From the NCBI GenBank assembly GCA_021772615.1, contig JAJFLQ010000077.1, positions 26,967 to 90,966 on the forward strand: a stretch of DNA of 64,000 nt, read 5' to 3'. The notes under the pieces were generated by a model, which saw only the letters and a program-made list of their open reading frames with translations, ran no database searches and had not been told where the DNA came from. The position numbers were made by a program, and so were the translations under genes. Below are positions 35,569-45,433 of the stretch, one piece after another (position 1 is the stretch's first letter; every line of letters begins with the position of its first letter). The stretch is from Verrucomicrobiota bacterium (lineage in GTDB: Bacteria; Verrucomicrobiota; Lentisphaeria; JABSQK01; JAJFLO01).

Positions 35569-37115
35569 GTGTCACAATGCACAGCCGCTCCCCTGGCAAC
35601 TGACTGCCGCACAGTAGTCAATTGGCTCACCGCATCATAGTTTCCGTGCGTATTCATGTTGTGATGAAACAACATGATCAACGCGGTGACGAACCAAAAT
35701 ACCTCCATATTCAGGATGGTGTAAAAATTCGATATCGTCAGCCCGTGGACCAGCATGCCGACATGACCGCCGAAGAATCCACAGGCCAGCCCGCTCACGA
35801 TCGGGTCCCGGGCATCGCTATAGAGTCGCAACGACGTCGTGAGTATCACAATATTCATGTACAAAAAACAGCACAAGCCCACCAGGCCGGTCTCCAACAT
35901 CTCCCGTACGTACTGGTTGTCGGTCGTGCCCAGGGCTTTGGACCCGACGCCCTGACCGAGAATCGGGTATCGTACCATCTCTCGTACCGAGTAGCGCCAG
36001 AATTGAAATCGGGCGTTTAACGATGAATCGGCGGTGATGCCGCCCACCGCCACATCGCCGATCGATCGTACCTGATGCGCAATGTCATTGGTATGCATGG
36101 TGACAAGCGCCTTTGCCTGCGTGGGTATCATCAATCGTCCGGCGATAAGGAGCGCCAGCACAAGACCGCCGCCAAATACCAGGGTGAAGAATCGTTGATT
36201 CCAGGCAAGCACCGCAATGACCGCCATCAATGGTGCCATACTGACGTACGCGCCTCTTGACTTCGTAAAAATCAGGGTCAATACCAATCCGCTGAACAGC
36301 AGAAAATATGGCACACACTTGCGCCTGTCGGCTTTTATAAAGATGCCGAACGAAATGCCGATGACGATCAACAGGAAACTGCCGAGCGTATTGGCCCGGC
36401 CGTAGCCGGCCGTCGTTGTGATGCCACCGGCCACCGGAAAAAGAAAGTGCTGGATTATGCCCAAAACCGCGATCACAGCAGACGCGCCGAGAAGAAGCTT
36501 CACGCAGATTTTACCCTCACGATCCGAGTCCATGATATTGAGCGTCATGAAGAAGATCCAGAAATACTCGAGACGCTTCAACGTGAACAGAAAGCCGCGA
36601 TTCAGCGGTGTCGTCCCCTGGAGATAACCCAGAGTCGAAGCAGCCAGTATAGCGACGGTCATCGCCACTACGGGAAAATTCGCCGGTACGAATTTAACGA
36701 TCGACAATGTCCTTGTAGTCGCCCTGCGTATGAGCCATCCGCCCGAAATAAGAATCAGGAGGACGTCTTCCGCACGAATCGTTACCGCTCGCGCACGCGT
36801 GCCGGCATCGTCGCCGACCGACACGTCCGAGGCAAACAACATGGAAAAGAGCATCACCGCCAGGCCGACCTTGGGAAAAAAGAAGGTGACGACAGCGATC
36901 AAGACCGCAAAGAGCAGAAAAAATTTGGCCGTGGGATCGGCCAGCCGACCGCCGGTAGCGGCCAGCGCATGAAACGGCAACAGGAAAAATGCCAGCACCG
37001 CAATGACCGGAACGCCCCCAAACCGGTAGCTGACAGTCGCTGCTAATCGTGCAATCACCTCCGGCAGGTTGCCGGAGGTGTCACAATGTCGACCGACCGT
37101 CGGTGCGCGCTTCAT
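35547..37115 (-). CDS. O-antigen ligase / Wzy-type polymerase
   Basis: 522-residue polytopic membrane protein of the O-antigen ligase/polymerase (Wzy/WaaL) family, with about 11 helices. The conserved periplasmic loop with RYPILGQGVGS and TTDNQYVREMLETGLVG is diagnostic of this family, which polymerises lipid-linked repeat units or ligates glycan to a lipid or protein. The first about 25 residues are basic and hydrophilic. The start overlaps the stop of the FmdB-like gene by 4 bp. Presence of both this enzyme and a Wzm/Wzt exporter in one locus is notable. Confidence 0.88.
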   Translation of the reverse strand: MKRAPTVGRHCDTSGNLPEVIARLAATVSYRFGGVPVIAVLAFFLLPFHALAATGGRLADPTAKFFLLFAVLIAVVTFFFPKVGLAVMLFSMLFASDVSVGDDAGTRARAVTIRAEDVLLILISGGWLIRRATTRTLSIVKFVPANFPVVAMTVAILAASTLGYLQGTTPLNRGFLFTLKRLEYFWIFFMTLNIMDSDREGKICVKLLLGASAVIAVLGIIQHFLFPVAGGITTTAGYGRANTLGSFLLIVIGISFGIFIKADRRKCVPYFLLFSGLVLTLIFTKSRGAYVSMAPLMAVIAVLAWNQRFFTLVFGGGLVLALLIAGRLMIPTQAKALVTMHTNDIAHQVRSIGDVAVGGITADSSLNARFQFWRYSVREMVRYPILGQGVGSKALGTTDNQYVREMLETGLVGLCCFLYMNIVILTTSLRLYSDARDPIVSGLACGFFGGHVGMLVHGLTISNFYTILNMEVFWFVTALIMLFHHNMNTHGNYDAVSQLTTVRQSVARGAAVHCDTQKRPSL

Positions 37116-37624
37116 AACTCATAAAGCGTGTCGTCCACACTGGGCGGCAACATCTTTCGCCGCAGTCCCTTCAAGCCTTTTCCGGCCTTCACGGCGAACG
37201 GATCTTCATTCTCCAGAACATCGCCGAGTTCGGCTTCGATCTGATCGGGGTCTTCGCCGGCTTCCATTCGGCGTATCGCCTCATCCATCCCGTCGCCGAC
37301 CTCCAGACCAGTGGCATCATAAAGCTTGCGCATCAATCCTGCTACCTGCCTGGGGTCATCTTCGTTGATGCCGTCAGCCTCACCGGCGAGCGCCGCCATT
37401 GCCTGCTCGAGTTTCGACTCGTCGATATCCGGCATAGTATCATCTTCGGACTCTCCATCGGAGGAGCCGCCTTTCGATATCGCGAATAACGATACCTTGC
37501 GCGTGAGATCCGGAAGGCCGCAGATCGGGCACGCAGGTTGGGTGGACGTATCAATCCGGCGCGACAGAAAATTATACACGGTGTGGCAGTCAGGGCAGTA
37601 AAACTCATAAATAGGCATAGTCAT
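37112..37624 (-). CDS. FmdB-family zinc ribbon protein
   Basis: 170-residue protein. The first 45 residues are an FmdB-type zinc ribbon: MPIYEFYCPDCH and PACPICG supply two CxxC knuckles. The remaining 125 residues are acidic and helical (Asp/Glu-rich segment around 55-70 and 130-150) and have no recognised family. Family function is regulatory or unknown. It sits between the tyrosine autokinase gene (61 bp upstream) and the polymerase gene (4-bp overlap), so it shares their transcript. Confidence 0.82.
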   Translation of the reverse strand: MTMPIYEFYCPDCHTVYNFLSRRIDTSTQPACPICGLPDLTRKVSLFAISKGGSSDGESEDDTMPDIDESKLEQAMAALAGEADGINEDDPRQVAGLMRKLYDATGLEVGDGMDEAIRRMEAGEDPDQIEAELGDVLENEDPFAVKAGKGLKGLRRKMLPPSVDDTLYEL

Positions 37625-37685
37625 ACTCTCCTGTTCGATGGGTTAAGGACAAACTCGGATATCGTATCCGAAGTCGACTTCCTGC

Positions 37686-39635
37686 TTAGTAACCGTAGCC
37701 GTAGCCGTACTTGTGGTAGTATGACTTCGGCATGGTGACATCGTAGGACAACTGATTGATCACAATGCCAATGATGTTGGCCTGATTTTTCGAAAGTGTC
37801 TGCAAGGCGCGGTTTAACAGATGACGCGACGTCTTGTTGGACTGATAAATCAGGATTGTACCATTCGCCATTGCAGCGATCAAGCTCGCATCCGCCACCG
37901 GCAGCACCGGCGGCGTATCAATAATGATACAATCGTACCGTTCCCGCAAGGTTTCCAACAGATTTTTGAACGCGGAAGACGCAACAAGTTCCGTCGGATT
38001 GGGCGCATTGGTACCGGCGGGCAAGACATTGAGATTGTCGATGCTCTGCTCACCAACCAGCTTGTCCCAGTCCGCAGAGTCCACAAGGATATCGGTGGCG
38101 GTGCGGATTGCACGCTCCGGCGTGGATGATCCGATCAACAGGTCGGTCAGCCCCGGCTTCGGGTCGATATTGAACAGACCTGCAATCTGCGGCCGCCGTA
38201 AATCCGCTTCCATGAGTAATACCGATTTTCCGGTTTGCGAAATTGCCAGCGCCAGGTTGGTCGATGTAAGCGTCTTGCCTTCCAGCGGGCTCGAGCTTGT
38301 GAGCGCGAGAATCTTGTTCTCCGCTGAATCCATGATGGCAAACTGTATATTTGTCCGCAGCGTGCGGTACGCCTCACATGCGACCGACTTGTGGTCAAAG
38401 TGGTAGAGTAACTTATCGCCCAACGATCTGGGCATGTCTTTCTTGCGGCGAAATGTAAAAAACGGCTTCTTTTGCCGCGGCCCCAGGATGGGAATGTGAG
38501 CAATAACACTTCGGTTTGTGAGCCTTTCCACATCTTCGATCTTTCCGATTGAGGTATCGAGTCCTTCCCACACAAACGCACTTACGGATCCCATGAGCAA
38601 GGCGAATACTGCTGCTATCACCAGGTTTATCGCGCGATTGCTGCGTGTGAGGTTGTAACCAGGCCCGGCCTCTTCCACGATCTGGATATCGTCAAGAGCC
38701 TTCGCCTCCTTTTGCTTGTACTCGATGTCTGCTTTGATCAACAACTCCTGGAGTGTCTTGATCATCGATTGCAGAATGCTTTGATTGTTATCCAGTTCGT
38801 CGAACGACAATTGATCCCGCGGATACGATTCCAATTCGCTTGTGATGATTGCAACCTGATCGTTCAATTTCCTGATTCTGGGATGATCCACAGTATATCG
38901 CTCACCGGCACGTGAAAGCTCGATCTTGAGGCGGGCCAATTCCTCCTGATAAACCGTCATCGATCCACGCGCCGAGATGCGACGGGAGGACTCCTCCATC
39001 TTCGTACTGTTCTTTGCGAGACTTGCCTTGATTTCATTGAGCTGGCTTTCGATGAACTGCTTGGTTTCCAGCGCATCCCGCGTCTGGCTCATCGCGAAAT
39101 TCTCACGATATGTACGCGCCAGCGTATTGGTCGCCAGTTGGCTGTATTGTGCATACGGTCCGTGGACGCTGATGGCGATGAGATCCGCCTGCTGTTGTTT
39201 GACCGCATTCACGCTGCTCTTGAAGTCCTGAAATGTCAGCGATCTCACGTGTTGAACCACATTTTCCGGATACAGACCACTATCGCTCACGACAGCCTGT
39301 TGAATGCGCTTTATCGCGGCATTCAACAACAATTCATCATGCACAATGAGTTGGAGTTCCGTGCCGAAGTCGGATTCCCTCGTACCGTACCAGTGAACGC
39401 GCGCACCGTCGATGGTCGCAACCGGACTGCGAGATGTAATGCGCATGAGGCACGACGATTCGTACACCGGCGCGGCGGGCTTGGTAAAGATAAATGCCAC
39501 GGCGAACACCACGGCTGCGACGCCAAGCACAACAAACGACCGACGACGAAGAATCCACCAGTAATCAACAATGTCGACGCTGATTCGATTTCCCGGTGTC
39601 GATGGTGAATTATCTGCGACTGTTTTACGTTCCAT
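37686..39635 (-). CDS. Polysaccharide co-polymerase / tyrosine autokinase (Wzc-like BY-kinase)
   Basis: 649-residue inner-membrane protein controlling polysaccharide chain length and export. Two membrane helices (about 35-51 and 335-356) flank a long coiled-coil periplasmic Wzz domain. EAYRTLRTN (421-429) precedes the kinase core: Walker A TSSSPLEGKT (446-455), Walker A' LLMEADLRRP and Walker B IIIDTPPV. The last 11 residues hold six tyrosines (YYHKYGYGYGY), the cluster that is autophosphorylated in Wzc. Co-polymerase and kinase are fused in one chain, as in proteobacterial Wzc. First gene of the autokinase-FmdB-polymerase operon. Confidence 0.95.
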   Translation of the reverse strand: MERKTVADNSPSTPGNRISVDIVDYWWILRRRSFVVLGVAAVVFAVAFIFTKPAAPVYESSCLMRITSRSPVATIDGARVHWYGTRESDFGTELQLIVHDELLLNAAIKRIQQAVVSDSGLYPENVVQHVRSLTFQDFKSSVNAVKQQQADLIAISVHGPYAQYSQLATNTLARTYRENFAMSQTRDALETKQFIESQLNEIKASLAKNSTKMEESSRRISARGSMTVYQEELARLKIELSRAGERYTVDHPRIRKLNDQVAIITSELESYPRDQLSFDELDNNQSILQSMIKTLQELLIKADIEYKQKEAKALDDIQIVEEAGPGYNLTRSNRAINLVIAAVFALLMGSVSAFVWEGLDTSIGKIEDVERLTNRSVIAHIPILGPRQKKPFFTFRRKKDMPRSLGDKLLYHFDHKSVACEAYRTLRTNIQFAIMDSAENKILALTSSSPLEGKTLTSTNLALAISQTGKSVLLMEADLRRPQIAGLFNIDPKPGLTDLLIGSSTPERAIRTATDILVDSADWDKLVGEQSIDNLNVLPAGTNAPNPTELVASSAFKNLLETLRERYDCIIIDTPPVLPVADASLIAAMANGTILIYQSNKTSRHLLNRALQTLSKNQANIIGIVINQLSYDVTMPKSYYHKYGYGYGY

Positions 39636-39641
39636 ATAATC

Positions 39642-39670
39642 TTGACATACAATTGGATGCGAGGTATATA
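39642..39670 (+). promoter_or_regulatory. Predicted sigma-70 promoter for the DegT gene
   Basis: TTGACA (39642-39647), exactly 17 bp, then TATATA (39665-39670), pointing to the aminotransferase start about 170 bp downstream. The -35 is a perfect consensus and the -10 matches four of six bases. Confidence 0.55.
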
Positions 39671-39838
39671 CGACGGCAGGCGGTGTGCGGACAGTAAAAA
39701 TGTAGCTGTTACTGCATCAGATTCAAGCACGCGTGCATACGGCATGATGCAGGTGGCCCGCAACACGTACCGCAGTGCGCAACCCATGCTGCAACATATC
39801 CCGTTGTACCCACAGCCATGTAACTGCAGCCCGTGCTT

Positions 39839-40900
39839 ATGAAGATACCGCATTCCCAGCCTTCGTTTTCCAATCGCGATCGCGACGCACTATCTGCCGT
39901 GCTTGATTCCGGGTTCGTTACGCATGGTCCACGGGCACACGAGTTCGGAGAGCAGATGGCCGCGTACACCGGGAACGAATGGGGGATCGCGACACAGAGC
40001 GGGACCGATGCTATTACGACGGCACTCTGCGTGCTTGGCGTCGGCACGGGCGACCGGGTCGCGGTACCGGCTTACATGTGCAGCGCACCGTTGGATTCCA
40101 TTGCCGACCTCAATGCCGTCGCCGTTCCCGTCGATATCGATCCGATGACGCTGTCAATGAATCCCGACCGCCTTGATGACTTCAATGGCATCGCCGCGGT
40201 AATTGTTCCCCACATGTTCGGTTGCGCCGCCGACATTGAGCGCATCCGGCACGAACGTATCGTCGAAGACTGCGCGCAGACGCTGGGGACCCACATTAAC
40301 GGGCGCCGGATCGGGTCGCATGGTACGGTCGCAATTTGCTCATTTTATGGAACAAAACTCCTTGCAACCGGACATGGGGGTATGATCCTTGGACGCGACG
40401 AAGCACATCGCAAGAAAGCTCTGGATCTCATGCAGCATGACAATCGGGACTCATGGATGCAGCATCGTCATTTTCTGATGTCCGATCTCAACGCTGCTCT
40501 GGGATTGAGCCAGTTGCAGCAGCTCCCCGAGTTTATTGACGCACGGCGCCGGATTGCAGCGCGATTCACCGCGGCGCTCGACGGTGAATGGTCGGCGCCG
40601 ACATCAGTTTTTTCACGATTTCTAATTGTAACCGATGACATTTCACAGGTCGTCGAGCACTTCAGCCGAAACGATATCGAAGTAAAAAGGCCGGTTTATA
40701 AACCGATATCACATCTGTTGGATGGCATGGCTGACGCCTGCCCCTTCGCCACCTGGGCGCACAATCACATTGTCTCGATACCGATTTATCCACTGATGCC
40801 GGAATCATGGGTTGCTCGCATCGAGACGTGTCTGCACGAGCTGGGCGAGCTGGGCGATGTGCGCTGTCACAGCAAAACCGCTATTCCTGTTGATGAATAA
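39839..40900 (+). CDS. DegT/DnrJ/EryC1-type PLP aminotransferase
   Basis: 353-residue PLP enzyme of the family that aminates keto-sugar nucleotides. LDSGFVTHGPRAHEFGEQM and the cofactor-binding TQSGTDAITTAL are standard. VEDCAQTLG has the Asp that holds the pyridine nitrogen (D144), and SFYGTKLLATGHGG has the Schiff-base lysine (K173). A member of this group could make the amino sugar of the polymer or act on a different keto acid. ATG 39839 is preferred to the GTG two codons earlier. The Ser/Thr kinase gene overlaps its end by 8 bp, an unusual coupling. Confidence 0.9.
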   Translation: MKIPHSQPSFSNRDRDALSAVLDSGFVTHGPRAHEFGEQMAAYTGNEWGIATQSGTDAITTALCVLGVGTGDRVAVPAYMCSAPLDSIADLNAVAVPVDIDPMTLSMNPDRLDDFNGIAAVIVPHMFGCAADIERIRHERIVEDCAQTLGTHINGRRIGSHGTVAICSFYGTKLLATGHGGMILGRDEAHRKKALDLMQHDNRDSWMQHRHFLMSDLNAALGLSQLQQLPEFIDARRRIAARFTAALDGEWSAPTSVFSRFLIVTDDISQVVEHFSRNDIEVKRPVYKPISHLLDGMADACPFATWAHNHIVSIPIYPLMPESWVARIETCLHELGELGDVRCHSKTAIPVDE

Positions 40901-41786
40901 GAAACTTGGCGATTATCAACTTCTCGATGTTCTCGGAAGCAGTCGGATCAGCAAGGTCTATTCTGCGATTGATGGCGATGGCAACCATATCGCTCTGAAG
41001 CTGATGCGCGAAACACCGTTTCTGGACAAGTCACATATCATCCGCGTGCTGGAGAACACAAAAAGTATCAGCGGCGTGTTGCACCACACGCACATTGTCG
41101 ACATTCTCGATGTTGGCAAGATTGATGATTACTACTATGTCGCGATGGAACTCATAACCGGTCCAGGGACGTTGGAAGACGCCCTCGCCACAGGTCCGCT
41201 GGCGTTGGACGCAGCGTTGAAAATAGGTTCGGACCTTGCCGACGCTCTGACCCACGCCCATGCCTGCAACATCGTCCATGGCGACCTGAAACCCAGCAAC
41301 ATGCTGGTGAACGATCATGACGATGTGCTGCTTACAGATTTTGGCGTGGTTTCGATGAATTATTCACGCGCGCCGGGACAGGGACAGGTCATGGCGGGTA
41401 CGCCACGGTACATGTCGCCGCAACAGGCGCGGGGCTGTTTTGTCTCCACACTTTCGGATGTGTACAGCTACGGTGTTGTGCTCTATGAAATGGTCACCGG
41501 TCGCCTGCCGTATCTTGCGCCGACCCCCATTGCGAATCTGCAGCACATGATCCGCACCATTACCAGCGCTCCTGTCGTACCGCCAGTCGACCTTATTCCT
41601 ACATTACCAGCCGCACTCAATCGCATGCTTCTGAAGTTGATAGAGAAGGATGAAGTGCAACGGTATCAGACCATGAAAGACGTGCAGTCGGACCTCATTG
41701 ACCTTTCCACTCAGGCCGAATCGCACGATGAACCGGCCCCAATCGGGCTCTGGACACGGGTCAGACGGATGTTTTCCGGAATGTGA
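40893..41786 (+). CDS. Ser/Thr protein kinase (Hanks type), soluble
   Basis: 297-residue bacterial eukaryotic-like kinase with no transmembrane or sensor domain. VAIK-type lysine in IALKLMRE (K36), the catalytic loop HGDLKPSN (H129-D131), DFG (D149) and the activation segment ending GTPRYMSPQQA are intact. The glycine loop is degenerate (LGSSRIS instead of GxGxxG), and the loop is HGD, not HRD, a variant often seen in bacterial kinases. It starts inside the 3' end of the aminotransferase gene, so its translation is coupled to a sugar-biosynthesis gene. Confidence 0.93.
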   Translation: MNKKLGDYQLLDVLGSSRISKVYSAIDGDGNHIALKLMRETPFLDKSHIIRVLENTKSISGVLHHTHIVDILDVGKIDDYYYVAMELITGPGTLEDALATGPLALDAALKIGSDLADALTHAHACNIVHGDLKPSNMLVNDHDDVLLTDFGVVSMNYSRAPGQGQVMAGTPRYMSPQQARGCFVSTLSDVYSYGVVLYEMVTGRLPYLAPTPIANLQHMIRTITSAPVVPPVDLIPTLPAALNRMLLKLIEKDEVQRYQTMKDVQSDLIDLSTQAESHDEPAPIGLWTRVRRMFSGM

Positions 41787-41921
41787 TGATGGTTGGTTCG
41801 GGATTGGCGGGCTGGCAACCTGTACTCCAAGAGCGCCATAGGTCACCACGGTCTGGAGAATCGTTCATTCAACGACACGAGCTGTGTCGAGCCCAACACC
41901 GTTCATGCGCCCGATGACAGA

Positions 41922-43226
41922 TCAGTATGCGGGAACGGATTCCGACCTTGCATCACGGCACGCACCGGACGCAGTCGTGATATATGTGTCAAGCACGTCG
42001 ATAATGTCCTGGGCCGAATCGTATCGTTTCTGTGGATCTTTCTTCATCATCCGCGCTAATATCACCTGAAGTTCCTCAGGGAAATCGGGTCGGATAATCC
42101 GTGGATCCGTCGGCTCTTTGCGCCGGATGAGCTGACAGAATCCAAGTAGATTTCCAGCCGCAAACGGTCGACGACCGACGAAGAGTTCGTATGCTACGCT
42201 GCCCAGCGAAAAAATATCGGAACGGAAATCGACCTTGGCCGATACGAACGCTTCGGGGGAAAGATAGGCAGGCGTGCCCATAATATCTGTCGACATTGTC
42301 AGATCCGACCCCGGCAGTTTGGCGATACCGAAATCGGTCACGGTCACCTTGTGGTCGCTGTCAACCAGAATATTGTCCGGTTTGATATCACGATGACAGA
42401 TGCCGCATGAATGAATCGCGACCAGAGATTCCGCCACCTGCCGGATGATATAGGCCTTCCGGGTGAAACTCAGAAAGTCGGCATTTTTTATGAGGTGCTT
42501 TAATGACTTTCCCGAAATGAATTCCATCACAATGTATGGAATTTCGTCGCGCGACGAGATGCCGAACTCGATGATCTTTACGACGTTCTTATGCTTGACG
42601 CTGGCGGCGGCATTAGCTTCATTGATAAATCGCTCACGGCAGAGCTTCTTGTTCGACTCGCTGAAATCGTTGTTCTTGAGAATTTTCAGAGCGTAGTTCT
42701 GCCCGGAATCGTCGTCATCCTTCTGCGCCAGAAAGACGACGCCCATGCTCCCTTCGCCAATGATCTTGAGGATTTGGTAGTCTTCCAGCTTTTGTTTATC
42801 GTCTTCGGGGGCGGATGGCGAGTCCGCGATCAGCTTGCGTTTGCGATTCGCAGTACTCGCGACCAATAATTTTTTGACCTGCTTTTCGATCGTTGCCAGG
42901 TCAAATGGCTTGGTGATGTAATCGACGGCGCCAAGCCGAATACATTCCACTGCTGCCTCAACCATCGGCTCTCCGGTGATCACCACTACCGGGGTCTCTA
43001 TTTTTAGATTCTTCAATTCAACAAGGAGTTGGTAACCGGATTTTTCCGGCATGACCATATCGGTAATAATGAGGTCCAGCATCTCATTCTTGATGATCTC
43101 AAGCGCGTCGACGCCGTTCTTAGCCTCGACCACGCGCACGGTAGGATCCTGCAAGATCTCGCGCAATAGGCTGCGGATGACCTGCTCGTCATCCACAACA
43201 AGTAGTGTGTATTGCGTTGATGCCAT
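41922..43226 (-). CDS. Fusion: response-regulator receiver + Ser/Thr kinase
   Basis: 434-residue protein. Residues 1-125 are a CheY-like receiver: VVDDE, the phospho-acceptor in IITDMVMP (D56) and ITKPFD (Lys). Residues about 150-425 are a Hanks kinase with complete motifs: IGEGSMGVVF glycine loop, YALKILK, CHRDIKPDN and VTDFGIAK, and GTPAYLSPEAF. A histidine kinase could thus switch a Ser/Thr kinase directly. ATG 43226 is chosen over 43286. Divergent from the hybrid histidine kinase, convergent to the other Ser/Thr kinase. No membrane segment. Confidence 0.93.
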   Translation of the reverse strand: MASTQYTLLVVDDEQVIRSLLREILQDPTVRVVEAKNGVDALEIIKNEMLDLIITDMVMPEKSGYQLLVELKNLKIETPVVVITGEPMVEAAVECIRLGAVDYITKPFDLATIEKQVKKLLVASTANRKRKLIADSPSAPEDDKQKLEDYQILKIIGEGSMGVVFLAQKDDDDSGQNYALKILKNNDFSESNKKLCRERFINEANAAASVKHKNVVKIIEFGISSRDEIPYIVMEFISGKSLKHLIKNADFLSFTRKAYIIRQVAESLVAIHSCGICHRDIKPDNILVDSDHKVTVTDFGIAKLPGSDLTMSTDIMGTPAYLSPEAFVSAKVDFRSDIFSLGSVAYELFVGRRPFAAGNLLGFCQLIRRKEPTDPRIIRPDFPEELQVILARMMKKDPQKRYDSAQDIIDVLDTYITTASGACRDARSESVPAY

Positions 43227-43440
43227 GTGTGTGAAATATTCTTGCCGAATTGGCCAAGACTTGTTAGGGTATTGTTTGTGAGGCACGGTGACGTTACGTC
43301 ACGTGAACTATTCTATGCTTCCGGTATGTGACTATCGGTCGTACTCGCGAAAACTTTAACGGATTGTAGCCGTAATACCCGTCATACGTAGGATAATTCA
43401 GCGTGCCCGCCGCACCGCGAACCAGAGAGCGTGACAATCC
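43227..43440. promoter_or_regulatory. Divergent gap with 15-bp operator-like palindrome
   Basis: 214 bp between the receiver-kinase and hybrid kinase genes. GTGACGT-T-ACGTCAC (43288-43302) is a perfect odd palindrome. CTTGCCGAATTGGCCAAG (43241-43258) is an imperfect second one. No strong promoter elements were found beside them. Confidence 0.5.
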
Positions 43441-45315
43441 ATGGGACGTCGATCATTACTGGAAACGGCCGCCACCGAGATCCTCGATCTCATGAGCGCT
43501 CCGGCCATTCTCGTGCACGGCACGAAACGGATCATCGTGGCATGCAACCACGCCGCACACCCTGACGTGGGCCAGTCCGAAAATGCGCCTGTATCCGTCG
43601 AATTCGTCAACATTGATCCGGCGCGATCAACGTCGGCAGACTGCACGATCACCCGGCACAACGGGACATTGATTGTAACGGGTGGTACCGGACCTAACCA
43701 CTCCTATAGGTTATTGAGGCTGAATCGGCACCTGGCACTGCTGTACTGTCCGTCGGTACAGCGACCTGCGGCTCGGAACGCGACAACAACGGCCGCCAAT
43801 ATTGACTATATCGCCGATGCAGCGACGGGAGGATTTTATCATGTCAGCTACATCCACAGCCTCGCAGATGGCAAACGCAAATTCTCGAGTTATGTCAACC
43901 TCGAGATGCTGGGAATCATCGATGACCTGCCGCCGGAAAACGGGGTTGCCTGGCGAGATGTTGTCTCGCCGGGTGACCTCGCAGCGTACGACAACGCAAT
44001 CGACCGCTGTATCCGCGACAGCGGGGACCGATCACTGTCGTACTCGATACGGGCAAGAAACGGTCGCGAATTTCTGATAGACGACTATTTCGGCACCATC
44101 ACCGCGGAGAATCGATGGCCGGTTCTCGTGGGATCGATCCTCAGCGGCGAGAAGCTCGGCGCCATCAATGCCACCATCCAGCGACAGGCCCTCGCCGGAC
44201 GACTTGTTGGAAGCATGATTCATGATTTTCGTAACCTTCTGGCCGGCATCCAGAATATCGTGCAATGGTGCGTTTCGGAATCACCGCGGGGAAGCAAGGT
44301 CAGTCAGGCGCTGCAGAAAACCGTGACCTATACGGACTTGTCCAACAGACTCATGACCAATACACTCCGGCTGCTCGGCGGCAAGGAACAGGCAAATGTG
44401 AAGACGACTGTGGATATCGGCGAAATGCTCCTGGATCTGGAGGAGTTGATACGTCAGATCATGTCGCCCGCGATCGAGGTCCTCATCACCGTCGAGCCGG
44501 GATTGCCTTCGGTATGTGTCATACCGAGTGTGTTTCAGGATAGTATTCTGAATTTATGCATCAACGCGCGCGATGCCATGCGAGCGTGCGGCAACCAGCT
44601 GACAATAAAATGTTACTACAACGATGCCGTCGACAATGCTGGCGCGCCCGGCAGCAACGTAGTTGTCGAGGTCGCAGACAACGGATGCGGTCTCGACAGC
44701 GCGATCGTGACCTCCATCTTCAACGCGTACTACTCCACGAAAGACGACGGTACCGGTCTTGGGTTGTGGATGGTAAAGGAGTCCGTCGCTGCATTCGGCG
44801 GGACAATTGCCGTAGAAAGCGACGTCGGCAAGGGCGCGGTATTTCGCATAACGCTGCCGACGTCCACGGACTCTGCGCCACGGGCAGCCACTGTAGAGTC
44901 TTCCGGAGACAGTGTTGCACCGGAAATTCGGCCGTTCGATTATTCCGCCAGTCGTACGATTTTGCTCATCGAAGACGAGCCGCTCATTCGCAATGGCCTG
45001 ATCACCTGGCTCGAGTCGTTTGGATTTCGCCTGTTGTGCGCCGACGACGGCGCCGCCGGATGGGAGTTATTCGAGCAGAACAGCGATCGTATCGACCTTA
45101 TCATCCAGGACTACGTGCTTCCCGGAAAACGCGGCGAAGAACTCCTCACGGAGTGCGCTGCGAGACGACCAGACCTGCCCATCATTGTCATCAGTGGTTT
45201 TACCGAGGGAAAGAATCCTGATTGGCTGTTGTCGAAAGGGGCCTTTGCATTCCTGGCGAAACCGTTCAAAATCGAGAAACTGGCGGCGCTCCTGCACGAC
45301 GCGCTTGACGACTGA
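43441..45315 (+). CDS. Hybrid histidine kinase with C-terminal receiver
   Basis: 624-residue soluble protein. Residues 120-235 look like a PAS-type sensor. The phospho-acceptor histidine is in SMIHDFRNLLAG (H261). The ATPase domain has NLCINARDAM (N-box, N375), ADNGCGLD (G1) and GTGLGLWMVKE (G2). Residues 505-620 are a receiver with IEDEP and the acceptor aspartate IIQDYVLPG (D557). There is no output domain. No transmembrane helix, so the signal is cytoplasmic. Its likely phosphorelay partners are the adjacent receiver-kinase at 41922 and the NtrC-type regulator at 45434. Confidence 0.92.
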   Translation: MGRRSLLETAATEILDLMSAPAILVHGTKRIIVACNHAAHPDVGQSENAPVSVEFVNIDPARSTSADCTITRHNGTLIVTGGTGPNHSYRLLRLNRHLALLYCPSVQRPAARNATTTAANIDYIADAATGGFYHVSYIHSLADGKRKFSSYVNLEMLGIIDDLPPENGVAWRDVVSPGDLAAYDNAIDRCIRDSGDRSLSYSIRARNGREFLIDDYFGTITAENRWPVLVGSILSGEKLGAINATIQRQALAGRLVGSMIHDFRNLLAGIQNIVQWCVSESPRGSKVSQALQKTVTYTDLSNRLMTNTLRLLGGKEQANVKTTVDIGEMLLDLEELIRQIMSPAIEVLITVEPGLPSVCVIPSVFQDSILNLCINARDAMRACGNQLTIKCYYNDAVDNAGAPGSNVVVEVADNGCGLDSAIVTSIFNAYYSTKDDGTGLGLWMVKESVAAFGGTIAVESDVGKGAVFRITLPTSTDSAPRAATVESSGDSVAPEIRPFDYSASRTILLIEDEPLIRNGLITWLESFGFRLLCADDGAAGWELFEQNSDRIDLIIQDYVLPGKRGEELLTECAARRPDLPIIVISGFTEGKNPDWLLSKGAFAFLAKPFKIEKLAALLHDALDD

Positions 45316-45433
45316 CGGCACACGTACCGGCTGTCAGGACAAATGGCGAAACGCGTCTCGTGATCGACCGGCACTGACGGTTCTGTGTCGCGTCGCGGTG
45401 TTCATTGGATGAACGGGTCCCAGCAACACGCAG

